Positions 1-6,236 of a stretch of 6,525 bases of DNA are shown piece after piece. A model generated the notes under the pieces. It was given only the letters and a program-made list of their open reading frames with translations. It was not told the DNA's origin and did not search any database. The position numbers and the translations under genes were made by a program. Location of the stretch: positions 1 to 6,525 of the forward strand of contig JAGQHH010000128.1 in the NCBI GenBank assembly GCA_020431945.1, written 5' to 3'. How positions within the stretch are numbered: position 1 is the first letter of the stretch; each line of letters opens with the position of its first letter. This DNA is from Cyanobacteria bacterium HKST-UBA02 (lineage in GTDB: Bacteria > Cyanobacteriota > Vampirovibrionia > Obscuribacterales > Obscuribacteraceae).

Positions 1-23
1 CACACCTTCCGGCCGGAGCTGTA

Positions 24-1202
24 ATGAAGAGAATTCAAATTTTTGTTCTGAGCGCCATACTGGTACTAGCCTACTTTGCGTCGTGTTTGTTTTGCCTCGA
101 TCCTGGCTGGTTCGGTCTGGCGGTCACGGGACTGCTCCTCCTGCCCTTTTCCGTCCCCAGGATCACTGCTATTCTCGCGAGCCGATCTCGAAATCCGGAC
201 AAACCTCTCGAATCCATACCGGCTTGCCAGACCGCCATTGCAGTCCACAGGGCTGTTTACCATTGGAACAGCCCGGAAGTCGGGGCACTTCTCCAGAATA
301 TGCTGGGCACCTGCATTGAAGCCGGGGCCCAAGACAAGGCAATGATCCTCGCGGAGAGCTATGCTGCTACGATCAGAGAAAGGGACGAACATGCGAAGGC
401 ATCGGTACTGAGCCTGATGGGAGCCGCTGCATGCAACGCCGGCCGAATAGACCTTGCCGATGAGATCTTGGAAAAGCTCGAGACCACGGACAACCAGGAC
501 TCCTACTGTCTTTCAGCGAGTATAGCGGCACTGTCCATCGTACTCGGCAACCATCATGCCCGGGCTGGGGACTTCGAGACTGCCAGCGACTACTTGTTGA
601 AGGCTATGGAGCATGCTCAACGGGCCGTGGCGATTCAGGAGACCAAGAAAGGAAAGGTAAGTCGATATCTCTCAAACTGCGAAGCCGGAGACATGCCCAT
701 CGAGACTTACATGTTGGCGGTGGCGGCTCGACTGCACATATTCCACGAGAAAGGTTGGGAGTCCGAGTCGATTGCCTTGATCGACGAAGCGATCGATCTC
801 TGGACGAGCAACCACTGCCAGACCGAGCTTTCCGGGGCCCTCATGAAGTTTTTCATTGACCATCAATCTAGGCTCGATACGAAGCTTTCCGGGCGTAAGA
901 CCGAGCTCTCGCAAGCAGCGAAGGATGCTCTCGTTCTGGGAGCAGCGATGACAACCGGATTCCGCTATTCTCATCATTCGGTAACTGACTGGCCGATCGG
1001 TCCCATCTGTTCATGCGGAAAGCCTGCAATCTTATGCCGTTTTCAGCGCTCGAACGGCTGTGAATTCTTCCCGGCCAGGCTCTCGAACTATGCTCTCTGC
1101 ATCTGCCCCAATCGCAATCCCGAGGACAGAAAAGCAATCGAAGTCACCAGCTTCGATATGGTCATAGACGCAGCGCATTCGAAGCGGATTGGAGGAGACT
1201 GA
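24..1202 (+). CDS. Membrane-anchored TPR-like protein with Cys-rich C-terminal cluster, function unknown
   Basis: I do not recognise this 392-residue protein. Two hydrophobic stretches (about residues 6-25 and 29-50) suggest a membrane hairpin or signal anchor. Residues about 60-300 are Ala/Leu-rich paired helices with TPR-like spacing (for example around 128-150, 176-205 and 230-262), suggesting a cytoplasmic or periplasmic protein-binding scaffold. The tail holds six cysteines in 33 residues: C329, C331, C338, C346, C359, C361, a CxC...C...C...CxC layout that could bind metal or form disulfides. The ATG start has GGAG at 15-18, five bases upstream. The frame stays open to the left edge, so a longer form cannot be excluded. 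The gene converges on the TPR gene at 1217 with only 14 bp between the stops. The coding call is firm; the TPR assignment is from helical pattern only. Confidence 0.75.
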   Translation: MKRIQIFVLSAILVLAYFASCLFCLDPGWFGLAVTGLLLLPFSVPRITAILASRSRNPDKPLESIPACQTAIAVHRAVYHWNSPEVGALLQNMLGTCIEAGAQDKAMILAESYAATIRERDEHAKASVLSLMGAAACNAGRIDLADEILEKLETTDNQDSYCLSASIAALSIVLGNHHARAGDFETASDYLLKAMEHAQRAVAIQETKKGKVSRYLSNCEAGDMPIETYMLAVAARLHIFHEKGWESESIALIDEAIDLWTSNHCQTELSGALMKFFIDHQSRLDTKLSGRKTELSQAAKDALVLGAAMTTGFRYSHHSVTDWPIGPICSCGKPAILCRFQRSNGCEFFPARLSNYALCICPNRNPEDRKAIEVTSFDMVIDAAHSKRIGGD

Positions 1203-1216
1203 TCGCCACCTGAATA

Positions 1217-1954
1217 TCAGGGAGCCTTGCATTTGCGGTTCATACGCGCGTCAATGGCTTCAGCCCGGGCTTTTGATTGGGCGGCTTCGGCTTTCATGCC
1301 CAGGTCTCTCTGGACCAGATAAAGATTCCAGAGGGTATTGCCGACATTGGCCGAGTCCGGTCCTTTGCTTTTCTCGTACAGAGTCACGGCTTCGTCCAGC
1401 TTGGCACGGGCATCTTCCATGAGTTTTTTACGGACGCTCTCGTCATCGCTGCCGGTGGCCTCGAGATAGTTGAGCAGACCGAGGTTGTTCTTGTCCCGGG
1501 CGATATCCTCGCCGGGTCTGGCAAACTTCCGGTCGTAGTCGAGGAGAGCCATATAGATAGCCTCGGCTGCTTTCCAGTTGCTCAGATCACGATAGAGTCC
1601 GGCAAGGCGCATCATCGAGTCGACAAATTTAGCGTTATAGGCGCCGGCTCCGATGAGAGCTCGTTCTTCGTAGATCTTCTGAAGATGCTCGAGAGCTTTG
1701 AGAAAATCGCGTTTCTCCCAGAGGAGCATGGCCAGGCGCTCGCGACTGTCCAGAACCTCTTCCTTGTCGGCATTGGGATTCTCTTTCAGGGCGTTATAGT
1801 TGGCCTCTTCCTGAAAAAGCTGGCGATCCACCATCTGGAAGTAGTCCTTGCGATCGTATTCTTCGATGACCTGGCGGCGGTAAGGCATGGTAGCCACGAT
1901 CACCCAGGCGAAGAGTATCCCGAGAACCGCTAGAACTGCTAACTTTGGACCCAT
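1217..1954 (-). CDS. Membrane-anchored TPR-repeat protein
   Basis: This 245-residue protein has one N-terminal hydrophobic helix (residues 4-23) followed by Arg residues, fitting an uncleaved signal anchor. The rest is helical repeats of the tetratricopeptide type, close to the longer kinesin-light-chain style: about 67-97, 107-140, 150-195 (with an insertion) and 201-236. Clear repeat signatures are the L-A-x-L-Y-R-D-L and N-N-L-G-L-L-x-Y segments and the A-x-A-x-Y/L positions. TPR domains bind partner proteins, so a scaffold or assembly role for the upstream membrane proteins is a reasonable inference. It is the last gene of the minus-strand operon, starting 12 bp after the HTTM-DCC stop. 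Its AAGGA Shine-Dalgarno overlaps that TAA stop, pointing to co-translation. Substrate and partner are unknown. Confidence 0.85.
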   Translation of the reverse strand: MGPKLAVLAVLGILFAWVIVATMPYRRQVIEEYDRKDYFQMVDRQLFQEEANYNALKENPNADKEEVLDSRERLAMLLWEKRDFLKALEHLQKIYEERALIGAGAYNAKFVDSMMRLAGLYRDLSNWKAAEAIYMALLDYDRKFARPGEDIARDKNNLGLLNYLEATGSDDESVRKKLMEDARAKLDEAVTLYEKSKGPDSANVGNTLWNLYLVQRDLGMKAEAAQSKARAEAIDARMNRKCKAP

Positions 1955-1963
1955 GAGCTTTCG

Positions 1964-1968
1964 TCCTT
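1964..1968 (-). promoter_or_regulatory. Ribosome binding site of the TPR gene, overlapping the upstream stop
   Basis: On the minus strand AAGGA lies nine bases before the ATG at 1954 and shares bases with the TAA stop (1969-1967) of the HTTM-DCC gene. It supports the ATG start and suggests that ribosomes ending the upstream gene reinitiate here. Confidence 0.6.
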
Positions 1969-3307
1969 ATGAGCTGGTGGCTGTCTGGCAGACCCCCTGG
2001 GGGCAGCGGCCGCCGAGGATCTTGAAACGATTGGCTGCAAACGTCCTGTAGACGAGCTCGCCCAGTTGAGCAACGATGGGCAGGTAGAGCAGGGGGAAGA
2101 GGACAAGGAGGAGGGGAAGCCTGCCGGTCATATAGCGGAAAGCTTGAAAGCCGCCGAGGATCTTCCCTGAGGGTGTGGCAAGCAGAATCTCGCTCTCCAG
2201 GCGATCCCGGTCGGCGGGCTCGAGACCGAGCTCCGAAGTGGTAGCGGTACGGAAGTCGATGAGATTGACGAGCCTGAATACATCCAGACGATGAATGAGA
2301 CCTACTGTCCTGACACAGACTATGCAGGAGCCGTCGAACATGAGTCGGGACGGTCTGGCAATATGCTTGTGGACGAAGGCGACGACACCGTTCCAGAAAC
2401 GCTCCAGATCCTCGGGATAGATGAAGAGGAAATAGGTAAGAATGAAGAGCCATTCGAACATGGGGAGGTTCATGCAATATTCGATTCCAAGATGCAGACC
2501 GAGACCGGCTAGCAAGACCCAGTAGCGCGTGGCCCGGAACCAGATCAGGGACCAGAGGGCGAACTCCACCACCAGGGTGCCCCAGGTGAGAATCTGGATG
2601 CAATAGTAATTGTCCAGAATGAAGGGAAGCGGAAAGCGCATCACGTCGTCATATCTGGTGGCGTAGTAGACCGCGGTTCCTTTGTTGAACCAGGTCTCCC
2701 CGGCCATTTTCGCGACCCAGGTATGGTAATAAGCCAGACAGATCTGGACCTGCAAGAGTCTCTGGGCCCAGGGCGAGGAGAGCGGTGCCAGGAATCCTGT
2801 TAGACGCCAGTCCTGGCGCATCCCTTTGATGAGGCTGTCCAGGGAGAGCGCATCGCCGGCATTGGAAAGGGCGACACACATAGTGGCGATACGAAGATAA
2901 TTGTCACCGGCATTCTGGTTGATCAGGAAATGGTGCTGGAGGGACATCAAGCACAGGAATGTGAGAACGGCGCTCACCCGGGTAAAAAGTCCGACTGTCA
3001 TCATGCCGGCGAAAACAGCCGTCATCCAGAAGAAATACCAGCGCCATTCCTCGCCCGGAGGCAGGAGAAGCATCAGATCGAAATACGGATCACCGCGCCA
3101 GTACTTGCTTATCATGTCCTCGATGGGGACGATGGCATAGTCTCCGTAATAGAGATTCCAGTCGGCAAGCAGGTGGACCACCAGACACTGGATGACCACC
3201 AGACCCAGTCCAATGCGGAAAAGAGCCATGGGAACCGGCGATGACGGAGCGAACCAGAAAGTCTGCCAGTTCTGCCTGAACTTGTCGATGTCGTCTTTTA
3301 TGCTCAT
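1967..3307 (-). CDS. HTTM (vitamin K-dependent carboxylase-like) membrane protein fused to a C-terminal DCC thiol-disulfide oxidoreductase domain
   Basis: A 446-residue two-domain protein. Residues about 10-315 form a multi-pass HTTM domain, with hydrophobic helices near 27-47, 91-107, 110-130, 184-203, 237-256, 261-276 and 284-297. Motifs shared with the plus-strand HTTM protein include GLFTRVS (106-112), NAGDNY (132-137), SLDSL, a K200-x5-W206 segment and GTAVYYATR. Residues about 320-440 form a DCC (DUF393) domain, a thioredoxin-fold redox family, with the signature D325-G-S-C328-I-V-C331 and the usual C-terminal Y-R-x-F-A-x-N-R-F segment. It ends in a CPQGVC pair (C435, C440). HTTM relatives include gamma-glutamyl carboxylase and Bacillus SdpB; the fused domain suggests thiol or quinone redox chemistry at the membrane. 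The ATG overlaps the TGA of gene A by 4 bp and has no close Shine-Dalgarno, so translation is probably coupled. Reaction and substrate are not known. Confidence 0.9.
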   Translation of the reverse strand: MSIKDDIDKFRQNWQTFWFAPSSPVPMALFRIGLGLVVIQCLVVHLLADWNLYYGDYAIVPIEDMISKYWRGDPYFDLMLLLPPGEEWRWYFFWMTAVFAGMMTVGLFTRVSAVLTFLCLMSLQHHFLINQNAGDNYLRIATMCVALSNAGDALSLDSLIKGMRQDWRLTGFLAPLSSPWAQRLLQVQICLAYYHTWVAKMAGETWFNKGTAVYYATRYDDVMRFPLPFILDNYYCIQILTWGTLVVEFALWSLIWFRATRYWVLLAGLGLHLGIEYCMNLPMFEWLFILTYFLFIYPEDLERFWNGVVAFVHKHIARPSRLMFDGSCIVCVRTVGLIHRLDVFRLVNLIDFRTATTSELGLEPADRDRLESEILLATPSGKILGGFQAFRYMTGRLPLLLVLFPLLYLPIVAQLGELVYRTFAANRFKILGGRCPQGVCQTATSS

Positions 3308-3957
3308 GGTGTGAGTGGCGGCTCCTCGCTCGGGCTTTCATCGAGATCAGGCTTGCGAACTTGAAAGACGAATTTCACATCCTTGACGGTGTGATGCGGC
3401 AGTTTGGCGCGGTAGGTCCACTTGCTCATATCGAAGGTCGGGTCGGGGATATTGCAGATATTGTGGACGAAAGTCACCTGCACAGGACGTGAAGACGGAT
3501 TGTCATTGGCGCGGGCGATATAACGCCCGAAAACCGGCAGAAATTGCTCATAGCCGGGCCAGGGCATGTTGTCCAGGAACATCTTGCGCAGTTTCTCATG
3601 CTTGAAATGCTCCCTTTCGCTCATCAGGTCGAAACGAGGAAATTCGTAGAGCCTGGTGGAGCCGTCTTGAAACGTGACTACGGCGGTCTCGTGATAGATG
3701 ACATTGCGCACTTCCGGGCAGAAAAGCGACCAGTACTGGGTCCAGCCGAAAGCGATCATAGGGGGGTGAGTGTAGGGCACCACCGCCTCTTTGAAGGGAC
3801 ACTCGTCCATGAACCAGATCAGACAATCAGCGATATAGAAAGCAAAAAAGACCGATAGTATCGCCATCCAGGTCTTGTCCAGCGGCGTCCGGCGCGGTGC
3901 ATGCTCCAGGGCCTCCTGGACGGTCATCGGTTTCAAGCTAGGGCTCTGGTCCGGCAA
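3304..3957 (-). CDS. Small single-pass membrane protein A, HTTM partner with WxLFxPExR and DGSxRLYExPR motifs
   Basis: This 217-residue protein is homologous to the products at 4110-4694 and 5613-6221. One membrane helix lies at about residues 30-50, after a 29-residue cytoplasmic-type N-terminus. Beyond it, presumably on the outer face, come WSLFCPEVR (76-84), FQDGSTRLYEFPR (96-108), an F-K-H-x-K-L-R segment and a beta-like C-terminal half ending K-F-V-F-Q-V-R. The tail (204-217) is acidic and Pro-rich. It is closest to protein C. Only two starts are possible after the TAG at 3982-3984: TTG at 3957 or ATG at 3927. TTG is preferred because GAGGG sits six bases upstream, while the ATG lacks a visible site. 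It leads the minus-strand operon and overlaps the HTTM-DCC gene by ATGA. By analogy with SdpA and DUF5819 it may be an HTTM cofactor or substrate-presenting subunit (inference). Confidence 0.85.
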   Translation of the reverse strand: MPDQSPSLKPMTVQEALEHAPRRTPLDKTWMAILSVFFAFYIADCLIWFMDECPFKEAVVPYTHPPMIAFGWTQYWSLFCPEVRNVIYHETAVVTFQDGSTRLYEFPRFDLMSEREHFKHEKLRKMFLDNMPWPGYEQFLPVFGRYIARANDNPSSRPVQVTFVHNICNIPDPTFDMSKWTYRAKLPHHTVKDVKFVFQVRKPDLDESPSEEPPLTP

Positions 3958-3963
3958 ATTCGA

Positions 3964-3968
3964 CCCTC
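3964..3968 (-). promoter_or_regulatory. Ribosome binding site supporting a TTG start
   Basis: GAGGG on the minus strand ends six bases before the TTG at 3957-3955. No comparable site precedes the in-frame ATG at 3927-3925, so this element decides the start of gene A. Confidence 0.55.
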
Positions 3969-4096
3969 GAAAATACCCGTACTAAAATCGTAACTGGTAG
4001 GCTATTAATGCTTGTTTTTGCCACCTGACTTAAGTTTAACATTAGGGAGAGAAGTCCGAGAACAGGTATAGGTGGGGTAACCGGTACTGCCGTTAC

Positions 4097-4101
4097 AGGA
4101 G
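4097..4101 (+). promoter_or_regulatory. Ribosome binding site supporting a CTG start
   Basis: AGGAG is followed by an eight-base spacer and then CTG at 4110. The frame of gene B contains no ATG, GTG or TTG between its upstream TGA (4026-4028) and a GTG (4161) that lies inside the membrane helix, so this site is the main evidence for where translation begins. Confidence 0.5.
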
Positions 4102-4109
4102 CGATCGAG

Positions 4110-4694
4110 CTGAGCGCACGTCAGATATTTATAAGCCTGTTCATCGTCGCCTATCTTCTCGTGGCGGCTCTGCAAAACCTGCCTGACAGCAAATGTGCGG
4201 CGGCCATGGCAGTAAAGCCCGTAGTCCTTCTGTTCGGTCTCACCCAGCGCTGGAATCTCTTTGCGCCTGAGATCAGAACAATGAATCAGTATTCCATGTG
4301 TCTTATAACCTTCCGGGACGGCTCCCAGAGGCTCTATGAATGGCCTCGCATCGAGCTCCTCTCGGTATTCGATCGTTTCACCTATCTGAAGGTCAGGCGA
4401 TTCGTCTCGGAGTACTGGGCCAATCCTTTCGATAACCGCAGCAAGCTCTGGCCTTATGGTGCGCCTTTCATGGTTGCGGCCAATTACGATCCGGATAATC
4501 CGCCTGCCACCGTCACCAATATTTTCCGCGGTCAAAAAGTACCGCCTTTCGACAAGTTCACCCGGCGGGCGAATATGCCCAGGGGTTATGTACTCGATGC
4601 CACCATGCGTTTTCCGGTGAACCGGGGCAGTATGTCGACAGTAATGCCTGATGAGAAATCATGGCAGGGATATTTCCCGGATGTGTCGCCATGA
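4110..4694 (+). CDS. Small single-pass membrane protein B, HTTM partner, probable CTG start
   Basis: From the proposed CTG this is a 194-residue paralog of A and C. A membrane helix lies at about residues 5-22, followed by WNLFAPEIR (48-56), FRDGSQRLYEWPR (68-80), and a C-terminal half matching the others (the V-A-A-N-Y-D-P-D-N-P and A-T-M-R-F-P-V segments). It is the most divergent of the three. The first standard start, GTG 4161, would begin inside the helix and remove the part that matches C (R-x-[IV]-F-I-S-x-x-I-V-x-Y-L). The frame is open back to 4029 but offers only CTG, ATT, ATA or ATC. CTG 4110 has AGGAG eight bases upstream. Alternatives are GTG 4161 with a lost N-terminus, or an indel that removed the original start. 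Its TGA overlaps the HTTM ATG (4691) by 4 bp, as in the minus-strand module. Confidence 0.8.
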   Translation: MSARQIFISLFIVAYLLVAALQNLPDSKCAAAMAVKPVVLLFGLTQRWNLFAPEIRTMNQYSMCLITFRDGSQRLYEWPRIELLSVFDRFTYLKVRRFVSEYWANPFDNRSKLWPYGAPFMVAANYDPDNPPATVTNIFRGQKVPPFDKFTRRANMPRGYVLDATMRFPVNRGSMSTVMPDEKSWQGYFPDVSP

Positions 4695-5620
4695 GAGCTC
4701 TCACTAAAGCGCTGTCGGCCTGGAGACGTTTCTGGTTCGAGCCGGCAAGCGTCAGGCCTATCTGTCTGTTCCGAATTCTTTTCGGGTTTTTCCTGGCTGT
4801 CAATCTACTCGGTTACTATCTTCCCTATTACAGGTTCTTCTTCAGCGTCGACGCTGTTTATCCCACTGCTCTCCTCTTCTTTTTCAAGTACGGAAACAAT
4901 CAGGTATTCGACCTGCTGCTCCTGCTCCCTCCTGATGATTCCTTTCGTCTGGGCTTCATCTATCTGGGCGTAGCTGCTTCGATTCTCATGGCCATCGGGC
5001 TTTTCACCAGGGTATCTACAATTGTCGCTTTCGCCTGCCTGCTCACCCTGAACAATCATTTCCCGCTGATGCTCAATGCCGGCGACAATTATGCCCGGCT
5101 CTGCCTTCTCTTTCTCTGCTTCGCTCCCACCGACAGGGCCTTCAGCCTGGATAATCTACTCTTCCGAAAAGAGCAGCCGGAGCAGGTTTTCGAGCCCTGG
5201 TCCCAGCGCCTGATCCAGATTCAATTCGCCTTCATCTTTTTCATCAACTGGATCTATAAAGTCTGCGGCGATATCTGGACAGACGGGACAGCGGTTTATT
5301 ATGCCACCAGGCTCACCGAGTTCTACCGGCTTCCCATGCCGGTTTTCCTCGACTCTGCTTTTGGCTGCAAGCTGGCCACATGGGCGACCCTCTGGATCGA
5401 GTTTCTGCTTTTCACACTGATCTGGCCTAAGAAGACTCGAAACTATGTGGTGGTCACCGGCGTTCTTTTCCAGCTCGGACTGGACTGGTGCTTCAATCTC
5501 GGTATGTTCGAATATTTCTTTGTTGCTACCTATCTTCTCTTTGCCGATCCCGGGACAATCGATTCGATTCTGACCACTGTCTTCAAAAAGCAGGCACCGG
5601 AGGCGGTAGCAAATGAATGA
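4691..5620 (+). CDS. HTTM (vitamin K-dependent carboxylase-like) multi-pass membrane protein without DCC domain
   Basis: A 309-residue integral membrane protein homologous along its length to the HTTM half of the minus-strand fusion. Hydrophobic helices lie near residues 24-45, 86-103, 108-122, 135-146, 173-192, 219-235, 242-258 and 262-285. Shared motifs are GLFTRVS (103-109), NAGDNY (129-134), W-S-Q-R-L-I-Q-I-Q, K190-x5-W196, GTAVYYATR and L-P-M-P-V-F-L-D. It stops where the DCC domain would begin, so any redox partner must act in trans. An in-frame ATG at 4661 would add ten residues, but ATG 4691 is preferred: it makes an ATGA overlap with gene B and aligns with the paralog's N-terminus. 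No strong Shine-Dalgarno precedes it, fitting translational coupling. Activity is unknown; related families carry out or assist modification of substrates at the membrane. Confidence 0.9.
   Translation: MRALTKALSAWRRFWFEPASVRPICLFRILFGFFLAVNLLGYYLPYYRFFFSVDAVYPTALLFFFKYGNNQVFDLLLLLPPDDSFRLGFIYLGVAASILMAIGLFTRVSTIVAFACLLTLNNHFPLMLNAGDNYARLCLLFLCFAPTDRAFSLDNLLFRKEQPEQVFEPWSQRLIQIQFAFIFFINWIYKVCGDIWTDGTAVYYATRLTEFYRLPMPVFLDSAFGCKLATWATLWIEFLLFTLIWPKKTRNYVVVTGVLFQLGLDWCFNLGMFEYFFVATYLLFADPGTIDSILTTVFKKQAPEAVANE
5599..5603 (+). promoter_or_regulatory. Ribosome binding site of gene C inside the HTTM gene end
   Basis: GGAGG lies nine bases before the ATG at 5613, within the last codons of the HTTM gene. 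It gives gene C its own initiation site, unlike the HTTM start, which seems to rely on coupling. Confidence 0.65.
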
Positions 5621-6221
5621 GAAGATCGGCCTCAGCGTCAGCGAGGCGGACCGCCAGGGTCCTGCCAGAGCGATTGAGGCCGGCTCCTGGAGGGTGTTCA
5701 TTTCCTGCGTTATCGTAGTCTATCTGGTGGTCTCCAATCTCGTCTCCCTTTCGCATTATCCCGAGCTCAATCAGAAGCTCCGTCCCTTTATGCGCCCTTT
5801 GCGAGCTCTCTCAGGGATAGAGACGATCTGGCAGCTCTTTGCCCCGGACATGCGTCTGATGAACTTCCACAACACCGCTATCGTGACTTTCGAAGACGGT
5901 TCCCAGCGTCTCTATGAGTTTCCTCGTTTCGACTTGATGAGTCGTGTGGAGGCTTTCAAACACTACAAGTTGCAGAAGCTTTTCCATGACTATATGTCCA
6001 ATCCGGTGGGGGCAGCCTACCGTCCTGCCATTGCACGTTATATCGCCAGCAGTGTCTCCTCCCCGGACAACCGGGCAGTGATGGTGACCTTCTGCTTCAA
6101 TTTCGTTTCCCTGCCGGAGCCTTCTCCCACCAGGGTCCTCTCACAGACAAAGCTGCCTTATCACACCACCAAAGATGCAAATTTCGTCTTTGACGTGCGA
6201 CCCGGCGACTTATTCGAGTAG
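5613..6221 (+). CDS. Small single-pass membrane protein C, second HTTM partner of the plus-strand operon
   Basis: A 202-residue paralog of A and B. One membrane helix spans about residues 26-46, followed by WQLFAPDMR (73-81), FEDGSQRLYEFPR (93-105), an F-K-H-Y-K-L segment (115-120), A-R-Y-I-A (141-145) and K-L-P-Y-H-T-T-K-D (180-188), then a terminal F-V-F-D-V-R. These match A more closely than B, so C, although third in its operon, looks like the true counterpart of A. The ATG overlaps the HTTM stop by 8 bp and has GGAGG nine bases upstream. It is the last gene before a plus-strand terminator. The operon therefore carries two partner genes around one HTTM gene, perhaps giving a heteromeric complex (inference). 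Confidence 0.88.
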   Translation: MNEKIGLSVSEADRQGPARAIEAGSWRVFISCVIVVYLVVSNLVSLSHYPELNQKLRPFMRPLRALSGIETIWQLFAPDMRLMNFHNTAIVTFEDGSQRLYEFPRFDLMSRVEAFKHYKLQKLFHDYMSNPVGAAYRPAIARYIASSVSSPDNRAVMVTFCFNFVSLPEPSPTRVLSQTKLPYHTTKDANFVFDVRPGDLFE

Positions 6222-6236
6222 GTAGAAAATGCCCAT

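Larger units (their letters stand above)
3958..4109. promoter_or_regulatory. Divergent control region between the two HTTM operons
   Basis: This 152-bp gap separates genes read away from each other, so promoters for both operons must lie here or inside the first genes. It is more AT-rich than its surroundings, notably at 3969-4045. It holds an 8-bp palindrome ACTTAAGT (4028-4035), an ATTAAT palindrome (4003-4008) and a T-tract (4015-4019). TTGCCA (4018-4023) and TAACAT (4037-4042) resemble promoter boxes, but the 13-bp spacing is too short, so I assign no promoter. No convincing operator pair is visible. Confidence 0.5.

Noticed and set aside
69..98. Lipoprotein signal in the first gene (Cys after a hydrophobic stretch near residue 21)
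   Set aside because: The residues before the Cys (F-A-S) fit a lipobox poorly and a second hydrophobic segment follows at once, which favours a membrane anchor.
1277..1933. 218-codon open frame on the plus strand opposite the TPR gene
   Set aside because: It mirrors the TPR coding strand; the minus-strand product has repeat structure, a signal anchor and a ribosome site, and this frame has none.
1794..2603. 269-codon minus-strand open frame overlapping the HTTM-DCC gene
   Set aside because: Low-complexity Ser/Arg/Pro/His-rich product with no domain, out of frame with a well-supported HTTM-DCC gene.
4018..4042. TTGCCA / TAACAT as a sigma70-type promoter for the plus operon
   Set aside because: The 13-bp spacing is too short for a standard promoter; kept only as a remark on the divergent region.
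4005..4535. 176-codon minus-strand open frame across the divergent region and gene B
   Set aside because: It lies antisense to gene B, whose product has two paralogs in this window; no domain or ribosome site supports it.
4661..4690. Upstream ATG for the plus-strand HTTM protein
   Set aside because: It adds ten residues with no match in the paralog; ATG 4691 gives the ATGA overlap also seen in the other module.
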